Assembly: GCA_021014325.1 (NCBI GenBank)
Contig: CM037469.1
Coordinates: 15,860,201 to 15,924,200, forward strand
Origin: Plazaster borealis
Taxonomy: Eukaryota > Echinodermata > Asteroidea > Forcipulatida > Labidiasteridae
Direction: 5' to 3'
DNA length: 64,000 nt
The notes below the pieces were generated by a model that saw nothing but the letters and a program-made list of their open reading frames with translations, did not search any database and had not been told where the DNA came from. The translations under genes were made by a program, and so were the position numbers. This document shows, piece after piece, positions 20,401 through 27,609 of this stretch (within the stretch, counting starts at the first letter, position 1; each line of letters starts with the position of its first letter).

Positions 20401-22256
20401 GAAACCTCTCTGTCTAGTTTTTATTGTTATTCTTCTTGTGTCTCATAGTTGCAGCTGCTGAGGCTCCAGGTTATAATCGAGTTATAAAAATTCCCATGGA
20501 TTTTGGAACGGTCAAGAGGAAACTGGAGGTAATTATATCAAATCTTTATAGAACAACCTTTATCATAGAGCAGCCATCTTGCTTTTTCTCTTGTCCGACT
20601 CAATGGGCCGACTCTAAACATAGGAGTGGGTTTTGGCTCCGGCTTGGGTTCCGTCATGCAGTGTGCATTTTGCACATAATGTGGCAATGAACCAAAGGTT
20701 ATAGCTATGACTAAATCAAAAGAAGGCTTAAGCCAAACCCAGGGCCCAATTACATGGCTCTGCTTACGGTAGGCAAACAATCAGCGCTTACGGAAGCAGG
20801 GAATTCCGCGCTTACGCCAAGCGTATTTCACAGGTTAGCAGGAATTTTTGCTCGTGCGCATATGTACTCGATGTTACTAGGCATTTTTTGCTTACAGCGA
20901 GCCCAGAAATTCGGCGCTTGCACAATAAGCGGAGAATGATGATCGTAAGCGCAGAATTCGGTGGTAAGCAGAGCCATGAAATTGGGCCCTGGTGAACATA
21001 CCTTGTGTCTCTAACTTAAGCACTTTTTGAATGGATTCCTTCAGCCTGTTCCAAATATGACGGCCCTACAGTGAGGTTGCTATTTGGTTTAGATATACCC
21101 AAAAGATGATCATGTTTATTCATAATTGTATATTTTAATATTCTTTTGTACTTTTAATATTTGAATGGAAATATGTGGTAATTATTTGTAATAAGCCTTT
21201 GAATGTGTTTGTATGTAATTTGTGCAATATAAAATAATTATATGTATATTTTTTAGAAAGAGTTATACTCTGTGGGCATTTCTGACCATTGAGGCCATAT
21301 GGGTAAAAGTTATTGTTTGTCTCTGTTGTAATAAAGTGAAATAGTGCAATTTTTTTATTATGGCCACGTTTTGGGGGTTTTTCTTTGTTATTTGTTTTAA
21401 ATCACAAAAACACATTTTTGTTTCAGAGTGGCCAGTATGAAGATTTTTCGGGTTTCCATGCCGACATGATGTTGGTTCATAGTAACTGCATCCAGTACAA
21501 TCCTGCAGGTCACGAGATTCGAAAAGACTGCGAGGAAGTCTTTCAGTTTTATACGACAGAGTACGCCAAACTTACAGAACGTAGAGAAAGGGTATGAAAA
21601 ATACTTGGTTTTCAAAAAAAGAGTGACCTGGTACATTCCAGGGCCTTTCTAGCAGGCGAGATGCTACACTGTTCATAGGTTAAATTTTTACATTTGGTAC
21701 CATCATTACCACATAAGTTATACAAATAACAGCTGAGCAAGTTTTGAGAAGTGCCCGTTTTTCATATTAAAAATTGATACAAATCAGACAATGCAATCTC
21801 CATAAAGTCTAAGATTTTATGTTTTCTCCCATTGAGCTGTGTACAAATCGTGCCTGCAGAAAGTCGAGGCTCTGTGACTCTTTTGTAAACATGTGATGTC
21901 ACAGGTTACATGCTCTATAATATAGTGGACACTCCGTCATGTGGTGGCATGATAGTATATGATCGTTTTATAAACAATATGTTCTTGCTTAAAGTTCTTT
22001 CTTATAATAAGTAATGGTGGCTTTATGAATAGAGTACCTGACCGGGTGTAGGAGTTTTCCTGTCTTTGTAGTTTAATTTTGAGTTGATAAGATTTCTAAA
22101 AGACAGATGGTGTATGGTTTTCCTGTTAAATTTGACACCATGTTTTTCTTCTCCCTTCTTATTCTGCAGCCGTCTCCGAAAAAGTCCAAACCTGAGGATC
22201 TTCAATGCGACAAGGGCAGATCTCCCGCAGTAAGATATCTACCCTTGTCAAAATAA
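2241..22256 (+). CDS. EMSY: EMSY-like ENT-domain chromatin protein with C-terminal bromodomain (whole gene span, 20 coding exons)
   Basis: Proposed CDS: join(2241..2401,3717..3791,4842..5017,7870..8294,8979..9408,10827..11009,11516..11668,12466..12624,13856..13980,14484..14702,15230..15317,15806..15928,16454..16720,16939..17492,17719..17899,18494..18653,19744..19826,20449..20528,21427..21591,22170..22256). The sum is 3894 nt, 1297 residues plus stop, with GT/AG junctions and compatible phases throughout. Residues 1 to about 80 are an ENT domain closely matching human EMSY (WPKLLDMSKDECKRLLRR, then SISTERHRAEVRRAVNDE). A Ser/Thr-rich middle keeps SPVKYTYTK, SAIKALLEF and RQTIDLTQM in the human order. 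Residues about 1152-1265 form a bromodomain (PMDFGTVKRKL; SNCIQYNP, acetyl-lysine Asn about 1239). Human EMSY (about 1320 residues) is known as a BRCA2-binding nuclear repressor linked to Sin3/HDAC complexes and, as far as I know, lacks a bromodomain. The start could lie in an upstream exon. Identity as EMSY is near certain; the exact edges of exons 1, 6, 17 and 20 are less so. Confidence 0.88.
2402..3716 (+). other. EMSY intron 1
   Basis: No coding signal. It contains a dispersed repeat at about 3000-3190 whose sequence (gctggccaaatgc ... gctaactggtcctgctggc) is a single-copy relative of the block that has expanded into the 21-bp satellite at 22.99-24.03 kb. The rest is AT-rich. Confidence 0.5.
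3717..3791 (+). CDS. EMSY: EMSY exon 2: end of ENT domain
   Basis: Encodes S-I-S-T-E-R-H-R-A-E-V-R-R-A-V-N-D-E and following (residues 54-78), nearly identical to human EMSY. The acceptor is ttgtag and the donor gtatga; phases (2 in, 2 out) fit the neighbours. Confidence 0.9.
4141..4439. mobile_element. TA-flanked MITE (TAGACCC family), EMSY intron 2
   Basis: Inverted ends TAGACCCATTGCA at 4141 and TGCAATGGGTCTA at 4439 fit a non-autonomous mariner-like element with TA target. A second, oppositely oriented copy lies at 11075-11372, and diverged relatives lie in intron 1 of all three esterase genes. The interior contains the inverted pair tgggtgtcaaaa / ttttgacaccca. A further related fragment follows at about 4625-4757. 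Confidence 0.65.
4842..5017 (+). CDS. EMSY: EMSY exon 3
   Basis: Encodes residues 79-137, including SAEWAIEGRRLIPLMPRLVP and VFSLTANQAANAAF, which follow the ENT domain in human EMSY in the same order. Acceptor at 4841 (tacccag), donor gtaaga at 5018, exit phase 1. Confidence 0.9.
5690..5745. repeat. Perfect 56-bp palindrome
   Basis: Two 27-base arms are exact reverse complements around a 2-base centre (ag). The arms are AT-rich (begins aagttaaattttctc). No protein coding potential. Confidence 0.9.
6347..6361 (+). promoter_or_regulatory. CTCF-consensus-like site
   Basis: CCACCAGAGGGCGCT fits the known CTCF core CCDSYAGRKGGCRSY at every position. Its occupancy here is unknown. Confidence 0.45.
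6433..6447 (-). promoter_or_regulatory. CTCF-consensus-like site, opposite orientation
   Basis: The reverse complement reads CCACTAGAGGGCGCT, also an exact fit to the CTCF core, facing the site at 6347 inside the same palindromic element. Confidence 0.45.
6821..6854. repeat. Perfect 34-bp palindrome with no loop
   Basis: CTGAGAAACGATTCATG is followed directly by its exact reverse complement. The ctgagaaac word also occurs in nearby MITE families (for example about 14220), so it may be the remnant ends of such an element. Confidence 0.85.
7870..8294 (+). CDS. EMSY: EMSY exon 4: Ser-rich region
   Basis: Encodes residues 138-279. It opens ASDIDVETPPVKRTRYD, a small basic patch comparable to the human KPRKRRR segment and a plausible nuclear localisation signal. 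It ends SPVKYTYTKASSGQS...AAQK, equivalent to human SPVKITFTKPS...TTQK. Ser and Pro dominate between. Phase 1 in, phase 0 out. Confidence 0.87.
8411..8955. mobile_element. Decayed copy of a TIR element (tagactgtgcaag family)
   Basis: The left end tagactgtgcaagtct and right end agacttgcaaattct are degraded inverted repeats. A better-preserved copy lies at 58137-58829 with the same internal order (tgaaatcaaat..., acttgcacagtcta end). It fills most of EMSY intron 4. Confidence 0.6.
8979..9408 (+). CDS. EMSY: EMSY exon 5
   Basis: Encodes residues 280-422. VILVSSSSTSFTPSILQRSH aligns with human VIIVTTSPSSTFVPNILSKSH directly after the exon-4 match, which fixes both the frame and the exon junction. 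The rest is Ser/Gln/Arg-rich with no domain. Donor gtaagt at 9409, phase 1. Confidence 0.87.
9412..9905 (+). repeat. Tandem array, about four copies of a ~120-bp unit
   Basis: Units share the order caaccctcctactgtctgacc, atcatccactgtggttttga, ataaactatgccagtcagc and atcatgtggtgaa. The first copy abuts the exon-5 donor. Non-coding, in EMSY intron 5. Confidence 0.7.
10335..10710. mobile_element. MITE, cttaaaggcatcgtacacg family
   Basis: The left end cttaaaggcatcgtacacgt is mirrored by acgtgtacgatacctttaag at the right end. Related copies are seen at about 17988-18360, 22511-22750, 45909-46239 and, truncated, 62080-62207. Sister families with ends ttaaagggtctgtatac lie at about 14019-14413, 32007-32342 and 47955-48283, and one with ttaaaggaacattacag ends at about 43679-44045. 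All are 330-380 bp and non-coding. Confidence 0.7.
10827..11009 (+). CDS. EMSY: EMSY exon 6
   Basis: Encodes residues 423-483, SLISSQMASYVSTNMAGKPR onward. I chose the acceptor at 10826 (acacccag) because it supplies the two bases needed by the phase-1 donor of exon 5. The nearby AG at 10846 would force a frame with an early stop. Donor gtaacc, phase 1. Confidence 0.7.
11075..11372. mobile_element. TA-flanked MITE (TAGACCC family), second copy
   Basis: Reverse-oriented relative of 4141-4439, with ends TAGACCCCTTGCA and TGCAATGGGTCTA between TA dinucleotides. Lies in EMSY intron 6. Confidence 0.65.
11516..11668 (+). CDS. EMSY: EMSY exon 7
   Basis: Encodes residues 484-534 (LKVVSQSVSVTATSKHQ ... 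SMPVTTIA). Ser/Thr-rich and low in known motifs. Phase 1 in (acceptor gtaag), phase 1 out (gtgaga). Confidence 0.75.
11705..12275 (+). repeat. Minisatellite of ctagctgacct-type units
   Basis: Degenerate tandem repeats built from ctctagctgac, ctctagctaac and ttctatctgac (11-base modules, often paired as about 22 bases) fill EMSY intron 7. Units become more divergent towards the 3' end. Non-coding. Confidence 0.8.
12466..12624 (+). CDS. EMSY: EMSY exon 8
   Basis: Encodes residues 535-587 (NKVVIGTSSAGVVSHHMSSM ... FKAATTT). Acceptor ttctag, donor gtaagg, phase 1 on both sides. Confidence 0.8.
12655..13022 (-). mobile_element. tRNA-derived SINE (reverse orientation)
   Basis: Read on the minus strand, it begins with a tRNA-like head (gtggccgagcggataag, an A-box; ggttcgagtcc, a B-box) and ends near an (att)n tail at 12655-12675. 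The same family is at 16024-16330 (forward) and 57525-57968 (reverse, most complete). The tRNA region is not a foldable functional tRNA gene. Confidence 0.75.
13186..13773. mobile_element. MITE with CAGTGTTGTAG ends and GTACTC-rich interior
   Basis: The left end CAGTGTTGTAGTCAAGTAC and right end TTGAGTTCTACAACACTG are inverted. The CAG... terminus resembles hAT-type non-autonomous elements, but I could not find an 8-bp target duplication. The interior is full of cgagtac/gtactcg words. In EMSY intron 8, its right end lies only about 80 bases before exon 9. Confidence 0.65.
13856..13980 (+). CDS. EMSY: EMSY exon 9
   Basis: Encodes residues 588-629 (VCQTLTSGTQKLTGKTSVV ... KNSP). Acceptor gttcag, donor gtaagt, phase 1 in and 0 out. 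Confidence 0.8.
14484..14702 (+). CDS. EMSY: EMSY exon 10
   Basis: Encodes residues 630-702, VHNIMSGSLLQRPRIAMVTG through TTTVKSPKRMRSPITIR. The basic KRMR cluster is a possible nuclear signal. Acceptor tttcag, donor gtagga, phase 0 on both sides. Confidence 0.82.
14764..15010 (+). repeat. Dispersed repeat, copy 1 (tttaagtgagg family)
   Basis: Shares about 230 bases with 24327-24590 (tttaagtgaggg, aatgcgggaaggttccact, cacaggctgtcagcaagacat, ctgggtaggtct). Its 3' end contains a B-box-like ggttcaaatcc, so it may be another tRNA-related SINE. In EMSY intron 10. Confidence 0.55.
15230..15317 (+). CDS. EMSY: EMSY exon 11
   Basis: Encodes residues 703-731 (RRQVASISPNALQSSKAPGS ...). Short exon supported by acceptor ggtatag, donor gtagaa and phase agreement (0 in, 1 out). 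No homology is visible on its own. Confidence 0.65.
15806..15928 (+). CDS. EMSY: EMSY exon 12
   Basis: Encodes residues 732-772, ending with SASSAIKALLEFRSHP, the counterpart of human SATSTIKALLELQQT. This is one of the most conserved EMSY blocks outside ENT. Phase 1 on both sides. Confidence 0.88.
16024..16330 (+). mobile_element. tRNA-derived SINE (forward copy)
   Basis: Head with ggctgagcggtcaagcgc and B-box gggttcaagtcc, followed by the shared gacacttgtgtccttaagca module and a tail ending tatataaaggtgctacgtaaat. Lies in EMSY intron 12. Confidence 0.7.
16454..16720 (+). CDS. EMSY: EMSY exon 13
   Basis: Encodes residues 773-861. It starts with VGRQTIDLTQMASSTT, matching human RQPTIDLSQMAVPIQ immediately after the SAIKALLEF block, then Ser/Pro-rich sequence. 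Phase 1 on both sides. Confidence 0.88.
16939..17492 (+). CDS. EMSY: EMSY exon 14
   Basis: Longest exon, residues 862-1046. It contains a Glu/Gln-rich helical stretch (MEVEKALQEQNKALLAKQI) and an acidic-hydrophobic segment FVDQFEQFLESEGLEDAI, which looks like a protein-interaction helix. Donor gtgagt, phase 0. Confidence 0.85.
17719..17899 (+). CDS. EMSY: EMSY exon 15: acidic tract
   Basis: Encodes residues 1047-1106, with DFTSQRLQEEEEDEEKQ, an acidic tract of the kind also found near the human EMSY C-terminus. In this gene the frame continues into the bromodomain exons instead of stopping. Donor gtaggg, phase 1. Confidence 0.85.
18494..18653 (+). CDS. EMSY: EMSY exon 16: linker and start of bromodomain
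   Basis: Encodes residues 1107-1159, including a basic ISSRKRKAPAP patch and the bromodomain opening SSWARAAF. There is no ATG near its start and no polyadenylation signal between exon 15 and here, supporting one transcript. Donor gtaagg, phase 2. Confidence 0.8.
18660..19740 (+). repeat. Minisatellite of attgaccactgaaatgtttg units, EMSY intron 16
   Basis: Dozens of degenerate units of about 23-27 bases (attgattattgaccactgaaatgtttg and variants) cover 18670-19500. They are followed by a related ttgattgattattagttc array to 19740, which runs right up to the exon-17 acceptor. Confidence 0.85.
19744..19826 (+). CDS. EMSY: EMSY exon 17: bromodomain
   Basis: Encodes residues 1160-1187, LLQRVMRFRGANRSKGDLNA ... 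FTRP (first helix and ZA-loop entry). The acceptor at 19743 (tatcag) gives the single base needed by exon 16. The AG ten bases further on would create an immediate stop. Confidence 0.75.
20449..20528 (+). CDS. EMSY: EMSY exon 18: bromodomain ZA loop
   Basis: Encodes residues 1188-1214, AAAEAPGYNRVIKIPMDFGT then VKRKLE. The PMDFGTVKRKL motif is the hallmark bromodomain segment before helix A. Phase 1 in, 0 out. Confidence 0.9.
20740..20991. mobile_element. hAT-like MITE with CAGGGCCCAATT ends
   Basis: Inverted ends CAGGGCCCAATTACATGGC and GCCATGAAATTGGGCCCTG continue inward as ctctgcttac / gtaagcagag. The CAGGGCCCAAT terminus is a known hAT MITE style. The flanking 8-mers (gccaaacc / gtgaacat) are not a clear duplication, so the element may be old. 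EMSY intron 18. Confidence 0.65.
21427..21591 (+). CDS. EMSY: EMSY exon 19: bromodomain helices and acetyl-lysine Asn
   Basis: Encodes residues 1215-1269: SGQYEDFSGFHADMMLVHSN then CIQYNPAGHEIRKDCEEVF. It matches the BC-loop pattern of bromodomains (SNCYKYNP in BRD4), so the Asn of QYNP (about 1239) is the expected acetyl-lysine contact. Phase 0 on both sides. Confidence 0.93.
22170..22256 (+). CDS. EMSY: EMSY terminal exon 20
   Basis: After a good acceptor (ttctgcag) it encodes PSPKKSKPEDLQCDKGRSPA and a few more residues to TAA at 22254. A gtaaga within it (22230) could instead act as a donor to an unseen exon, so the very C-terminus is uncertain. An AATAAA follows 127 bases later. Confidence 0.6.
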   Translation, partial: PSPKKSKPEDLQCDKGRSPAVRYLPLSK

Positions 22257-22382
22257 GTTATGGAGGGAAAAAAAAAGAGACTTTGTACAAGTCCCTCATG
22301 CGTTTCAAAATCAGGACCCGTTGATCGTCCCAAATCCTCAATGAAGTTTGAGGATTGCAGATGATTGAGGACGGAAGGCCCA

Positions 22383-22388
22383 AATAAA
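22383..22388 (+). terminator. Candidate polyadenylation signal of the EMSY-like gene
   Basis: AATAAA, about 130 bases after the proposed stop codon and before the satellite block. Confidence 0.4.
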
Positions 22389-22864
22389 AATCACTTAAAC
22401 ATTTTGGTGTGAAGTAACATAACAGTGGAGGATAGTGGAGGATTGAGGTCACCTGTGGGCAGAGCAGTAAGGGTTGTAGATTACGTGCATAATTTTGTTA
22501 CCTTCAAACTTAAAGGCAACGTACTTCTTGTTCAAGTAAAGTTTAAAGCTTGCACAATCTCTCCTCAAGATTTAAAAATTCAAAGATTTTATGAAAGATA
22601 TTATGGTAACTAAGTTACAGGATAAACAGTTGTCAAAATGTTTACTTATTGAGCCCAAATTTTCACAGGTTTGTTATTGTATGCATACGTTGGGACACAC
22701 AAAAGTGAGGATACTTGTCTTTGACAATTACCAATATACCCTGCCTATTAAGTACCAAAACAGTAAAACATGGTCGCATGAGAGTCTGTGGAAAGAGAGT
22801 CTGTGAAATGAATAAGGTTCAAACAGATTGGTCTCCTTAAGCACGGCATGCCTCGTTGCTCTCC

Positions 22865-24060
22865 CTTTACAGAGGTCTGCTGGCCAAATGCCAGTTAGAA
22901 CACCTGAGGACCAGTCAAAATTCCAGCTGGATAGTTCAGTGTTGAAAATCTTCCCTATTTAATATGAGTTATGGACAAGTGCAAAAGCTGACAGACCAGT
23001 GAAATGAAAAGCTAACTGGTCCTGCTGGCTTGGCCAACTAGTCCTGCTTGCTAGGCTAACTGGTCCTACTGGCTAGGCTAACTGGTCCTGCTTGCTAGGC
23101 TAACTGGTCCTGCTTGCTAGGCTAACTGGTCCTGCTGGCTAGGCTAACTGGTCCTGCTTGCTAGGCTAACTGGTCCTACTGACTAGGCTAACTGGTCCTG
23201 CTGGCTAGGCAGACTGGTCCTGCTGGCTATAGGCTAACTAGTCCTGCTGGCTGGGCTAACTGGTCCTGCTGGCTAGGCAGACTGGTCCTGCTGGCTTGGC
23301 TGATTAGGCTAACTGGTCCTGCTTGATGGGCTAACTGGTCCTGCTTGCTGGGCTAACTTGTTCTGCTGGCTAGGCTCACTAGTCCTTCTGGCTAGGCTAA
23401 CTGGTCCTGCTGGCTAGGCTAACTGGTCCTGCTGGCTAGGCCAACTAGTCCTGCTTGCTAGGCTAACTGGTCCTGCTGGCTAGGCTAACTGGTCCTACTG
23501 GCTAGGCTAACTAGTCCTGCTGGCTAGGCCAACTAGTCCTGCTTGCTAGGCTAACTGGTCCTGCTGGCTAGGCTAACTGGTCCTGCTTGCTAGGCTAACT
23601 GGTCCTGCTTGCTAGGCTAACTGGTCCTGCTGGCTAGGCTAACTGGTCCTGCTTGCTAGGCTAACTGGTCCTACTGGCTAGGCTAACTGGTCCTGCTGGC
23701 TAGGCTAACCGGTCCTACTGGCTAGGCTAACTGGTCCTGCTGGCTAGGCCAACTAGTCCTGCTTGCTAGGCTAACTGGTCCTACTGACTAGGCTAACTGG
23801 TCCTGCTGGCTAGGCAGACTGGTCCTGCTGGCTATAGGCTAACTAGTCCTGCTGGCTGGGCTAACTGGTCCTGCTGGCTAGGCAGACTGGTCCTGCTGGC
23901 TTGGCTGATTAGGCTAACTGGTCCTGCTTGATGGGCTAACTGGTCCTGCTTGCTGGGCTAACTTGTCCTGCTGGCTAGGCTCACTAGTCCTTCTGGCTAG
24001 GCTAACTGGTCCTGCTGGCTAGTCACTGAAAAAGTTAAGGGCAAACCCAGAGACCTACAT
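22865..24060 (+). repeat. 21-bp satellite (ctaactggtcctgctggctagg) with higher-order structure
   Basis: From about 22990 to 24030 the unit gctaactggtcctgctggcta recurs nearly 50 times with a small set of variants (cttgctagg, tactggct, aggcagactgg, ctataggc). Unusual variant strings around 23180-23410 recur in the same order about 605 bases later (23785-24015), so a block of about 29 units has itself been duplicated. The flanks match the single-copy relative in EMSY intron 1 (about 3000-3190). Confidence 0.9.
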
Positions 24061-24326
24061 GTACAACCCTACGACTACTACCAACTTTTCAGTTAAAAGT
24101 ACTGTTGTAAAAATATACTCACTTGTAAATCATTCTATAGATCAGATATTCTTTGTTACAATTTACAACGAGTCACCTGCAGGCTAAACCTACTTTCTAA
24201 GCACATGTTTTGTTTTAGAAACTACCGCATTAAACATTGTGATAAAACTCTGAGAGCTTTGTGAGATCTTACTATTTTGCTGGACTTTCACTAATTCAAT
24301 TGTTTGTTACTTAAATACTCAAATAA

Positions 24327-24590
24327 GATTAAAGCCTTTAAGTGAGGGGGTAATGAGGAACTACACAATGCGGGAAGGTTCCACTAGTTACTGGCACCCC
24401 AGTAAGCCAAAAAATTTGATCGGCAGCGGGGGAGGGTTGTTGGAAACCTTAGAACCTAGCACAGGCTGTCAGCAAGACATCTGATATCCTGCTACAAAAA
24501 AACAGATGGCACCACATTATCAGAAGTTTAGACCTGGGTAGGTCTTTGTACAATTTTGTGCACAAAGTATACGAGTGAAAATATATTGTT
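24327..24590 (+). repeat. Dispersed repeat, copy 2 (tttaagtgagg family)
   Basis: Relative of 14764-15010, sharing aatgcgggaaggttccact and cacaggctgtcagcaagaca in order. Absent at the matching position of block 2 (about 34150), so it inserted after, or was lost from, one block. Confidence 0.55.
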
Positions 24591-24812
24591 CAGCCCCTCA
24601 ACAACAACAACAAATGCACAACGCTAGGACCTGATCCCCCTCTTATGGTGGAATAGTCTGGTCTCAGATCATGGACTTTGACTCCCCCAGGGCATTGTAG
24701 TTTGGGGAAAATAGTTTAATAATTAACATGTGCCATGATCACTTAGTGTTAAACATAAGAGTTTAAATACTCAAATGAGTTTAATCAAAAACATTTGTCC
24801 AGCATTAGTCCT

Positions 24813-25605
24813 TTAAAGATTTTTCCTGATAAATTTCATGAAATCTTCGTCAGACACAACCCCAGATGGTGAGGTAATTACGCTACTTTGGTTACCAAAC
24901 ATGCCGTGAAAGCCATTCTTGTAGTTTTTCCATGCGACTTTAACGCCTGCCTCTTCAAGACGTTTAGCATAGATGATGCCTTCATCTCGCAGACAATCAT
25001 ACTGAGCCGTTAAGATGTACGCCTCCGGTAGACCTCGAAGATCTTCACGCATAAGAGGGGCAAAGTCCGGATTCCAAAGAACTTGATGTAGCTCCTCGTA
25101 CAACTCCTGGTCACCATCGACCGCTGGTGGCGCTGCATAGCCACTCTGTTTAAACTCAGCAGGGATATAATCATGTGAGAGCATTTTTTTAATCTTCGGC
25201 AACATCTTGGCTTGTTGAGTTGTGTGCTTGTTTTGTGACATTGCAGTTTTAAGATACGGTTTGTTGTTGAGGTAGACTGCCCAGAAATCCGCTATCATCA
25301 CCCTGTCCAGAACTACAGTGGAATAGTCGCCATTCTGCTGGTACGATGGAAGCTGGAAGTCAAACGCCTGCAAGGCAGGGTAAATCAACACCTGTAGTTT
25401 CAGTCTGGGTAACCCCTCATACTTAGGGTCAAAGGTCAACCTCTGAGCGACAGCCGCGGCAAGGTTGCCGCCAGCACTGTCACCCATGATAGCAACTCTA
25501 GCTGGATCGACATTGAACTCTTGAAGGCGTCGTAAGAAAGCAACTGTAGCTGTCGTACAGTCATCTATGGCAGCGGGGAAGGTGTACTTCGGGGCCAATC
25601 GGTAT
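24813..25605 (-). CDS. Esterase copy 1, exon 4 (catalytic core)
   Basis: Begins with YRLAPKYTFPAAIDDC and contains GDSAGGN, the catalytic Asp and His and the stop codon. Phase 2 in. Confidence 0.92.
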
Positions 25606-27208
25606 CTAAATTAAAAAAGATTTAAAGAAACTGTCTCGTTATTCGTGCTTCTTGAATCAATATTTTACGGCTCCGATTTTCAACGAGGTAACACAATCGC
25701 TCTTATGGTAAAGGTGCAGCTGGATTGGGGGTGGGGGTTCAAGTCATAGGTTTATATCAGTAAAAATATCACGAAGGGTGCAATGCTCTATTCTGTAGGT
25801 CTACTGGTGTACTTCTAGCCCAAAACGGTGTTCTTGGTGCTTGTTGGGGGAAAAATTATTTGATTTTGAACTTCATTGCTATACCAACTTCAAACCCGTC
25901 TGTTTCTACTTTTCCCAGTGATTTATATTATTTTTTGAAAAAAAACCCTTTTTGGACGAATATTTTTAATTTGTTTGTGAAAATCTGTGCAGTTTAAACT
26001 GTACCTACTCGACAGAGACGATCACAACTCCCAAAGTTCTTGCGTAGTCGGAGAGTAACGCATGATGCATGTCTAAATTTAACAAATAAAATACAACAAT
26101 ATTTTTTTCAAACAAAATTTGAAACCTTTGAAAGCACTTATATACATTCACTTGTTTGTGTGTGAAAGTTTGGGAAATAATTAGTGGTTGGTCAAGCTCT
26201 TCTTGTTGGAAATATTTATGTTTCTCTTCTTTGTAGGTAAATAAATATAAAACAAAATTTAACAGGTGCTGGATATACGAACCATCAAGTTTAAATCTAG
26301 TCATATTTTGGCAAAACTATGTGAAGTTAAATTTGACTACACTTTCGTGCAAATTTACGGCAAAAATACTCAAACTCACCAATGTGGCCTAATCGCCAGC
26401 CACCACCGTGATAAAAAACGATCGCCGGGGGCTTGGCGGAAATCTCCTCGGTCTTTCGATCATCAAATACCCGCACGAGTACCCCATCAAACATGGTGTC
26501 TGTATAGGTAACGTTTGGTCCATTTTCACGCAGGCCAGGTCGATAACGCTCGTCGAGATATTTCACCATCGACGGGAAATAGTCCCCCACACGAAACATC
26601 TGAAAAGAAATATTGTTTAGGCACTAAATCGTTAGGCCTACGTTTTGTTATATGTTATACTATTACCACGTGGGCATCAATTCAAAGTTGTGTAATGAAC
26701 ACAGCCACGAGTCAGCGTTTTCTTTTTGAAAGTTAGATACCGAATCTTCAACAGGGTGTTTGAAGTGTTTTTATCGTTTACACGAAACACTATCACAAAC
26801 AATCTTGCTAAGGTCGTTCATTTTGTTTCAAAGACAATAAATAACAGTGTGGAGACAATATTAAGCACAGCTAGACCCCTTCATGAACGTGCAGAGCGCT
26901 GTCGGTACGCTGAGGTCACGCACACGGTTGTGCACCAAGAACAGCTGGACGTCGTCCAATGATCTGCCTCCTTTTGCCTCAGTTAGGGCGCTGTTTCACA
27001 GTGTGACGTCATATGCAAGGGGGTTTATTGTTTTACTTGAGTAGCAATACTCACCACTTTCATAATGATTGACAACATCTTCAGTTTCCATGGGTTTTCT
27101 ATACCCTCTGGTACAGGTAGTAGGACAACGTACGCCACCACCGCCAGTGCAGACACTAGCGCAGACACCAGTAAAATCTTTCTTATCATGGTGGCTGCAC
27201 TAATCTAC
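24813..27208 (-). CDS. AADAC-like membrane-anchored serine esterase, copy 1 (whole gene)
   Basis: CDS: complement(join(24813..25605,26009..26072,26380..26599,27055..27189)), 403 residues, the usual arylacetamide deacetylase length. Residues 5-28 are a hydrophobic N-terminal signal anchor (type II, ER-lumenal in the known family). HGGGW at 109-113 is the oxyanion loop. GDSAGGN holds nucleophile Ser183, and Asp343 (QYDCLRDEG) and His373 (NGFHGMF) complete an alpha/beta-hydrolase triad with family-typical spacing. Such enzymes hydrolyse lipid or xenobiotic esters and amides; the substrate here is unknown. AADAC and NCEH1 cannot be separated by eye. Exon 1 has an acceptor at 27209, so a 5' noncoding exon must lie upstream (see 30580). 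Intact. It is convergent with the EMSY-like gene across the satellite. Confidence 0.9.
26009..26072 (-). CDS. Esterase copy 1, exon 3
   Basis: 64-base exon encoding DMHHALLSDYARTLGVVIVS and VE between the HGGGW loop and YRLAP. Identical length in all three copies. Confidence 0.88.
26380..26599 (-). CDS. Esterase copy 1, exon 2 (oxyanion loop)
   Basis: 220-base exon starting MFRVGDYFPSMVKYLDERY and ending VFYHGGGWRLGHIG before donor gtgagt. Confidence 0.9.
26870..27035. repeat. TAGACCC-family MITE fragment in esterase intron 1 (block 1)
   Basis: Diverged copy with agctagacccctt at one end and gtgacgtcatatgcaaggggg at the other, interior aatgatctgcctccttttg as in 11075-11372. Equivalent copies are at about 44665-44860 and 56810-57083, so it predates the block duplications. 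Confidence 0.55.
27055..27208 (-). CDS. Esterase copy 1, exon 1 (membrane anchor)
   Basis: Coding from ATG at 27189 (context ccaccATG) for 45 residues: MIRKILLVSALVSALAVVAY followed by VVLLPVPEGIENPWKLK. The 19 bases 27190-27208 are untranslated exon after acceptor ttttcag. Donor gtgagt. Confidence 0.88.
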
Positions 27209-27300
27209 CTGAAAAAAAACCCCAAAACGGTATAACCTGAGGTATTAACAACAAAGAGACTGAACAAAATATCCAAAAATGAGGTGTAACTTGAGGAAAA

Positions 27301-27600
27301 TATTGGCACGTGTCGTGGCGAAGCCGTTTGAACAGTAGACTCGAGCTCTGGTGTTTCTTAGCAGTATGGGTTCGAGTCCCGGTCGTTGCCCTTGTGTACG
27401 TCATTGGGCAAGATACTATTGACCTTTATCACACTGCCGCCATCTTGGTCATGTTCCCTGTATCCAATAATAGTAATGAATGCTAATATTCAATGTACAA
27501 TTGCTTTGTCATGCCGTATAGGTCCCGTGTATTAGGATTGGTAGCTTAGTGCATGTAAAAGAACCCACAGAATACTCATCGTGGAAGAGTAGGTTTAACC
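27301..27600 (+). repeat. SINE-like tRNA-related segment upstream of esterase copy 1
   Basis: gtcgtggcgaagccgtttga and gggttcgagtcccggtc are A-box and B-box-like parts of the same SINE family as 16024-16330. The equivalent segments in blocks 2 and 3 are at about 45140-45400 and 57366-57485. Old insertion shared by all blocks. Confidence 0.55.
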
Positions 27601-27609
27601 CCGGTGTTT

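Noticed and set aside
22990..24030. CRISPR-like repeat array
   Set aside because: Units are contiguous with no unique spacers, and the genome is eukaryotic. It is a satellite.
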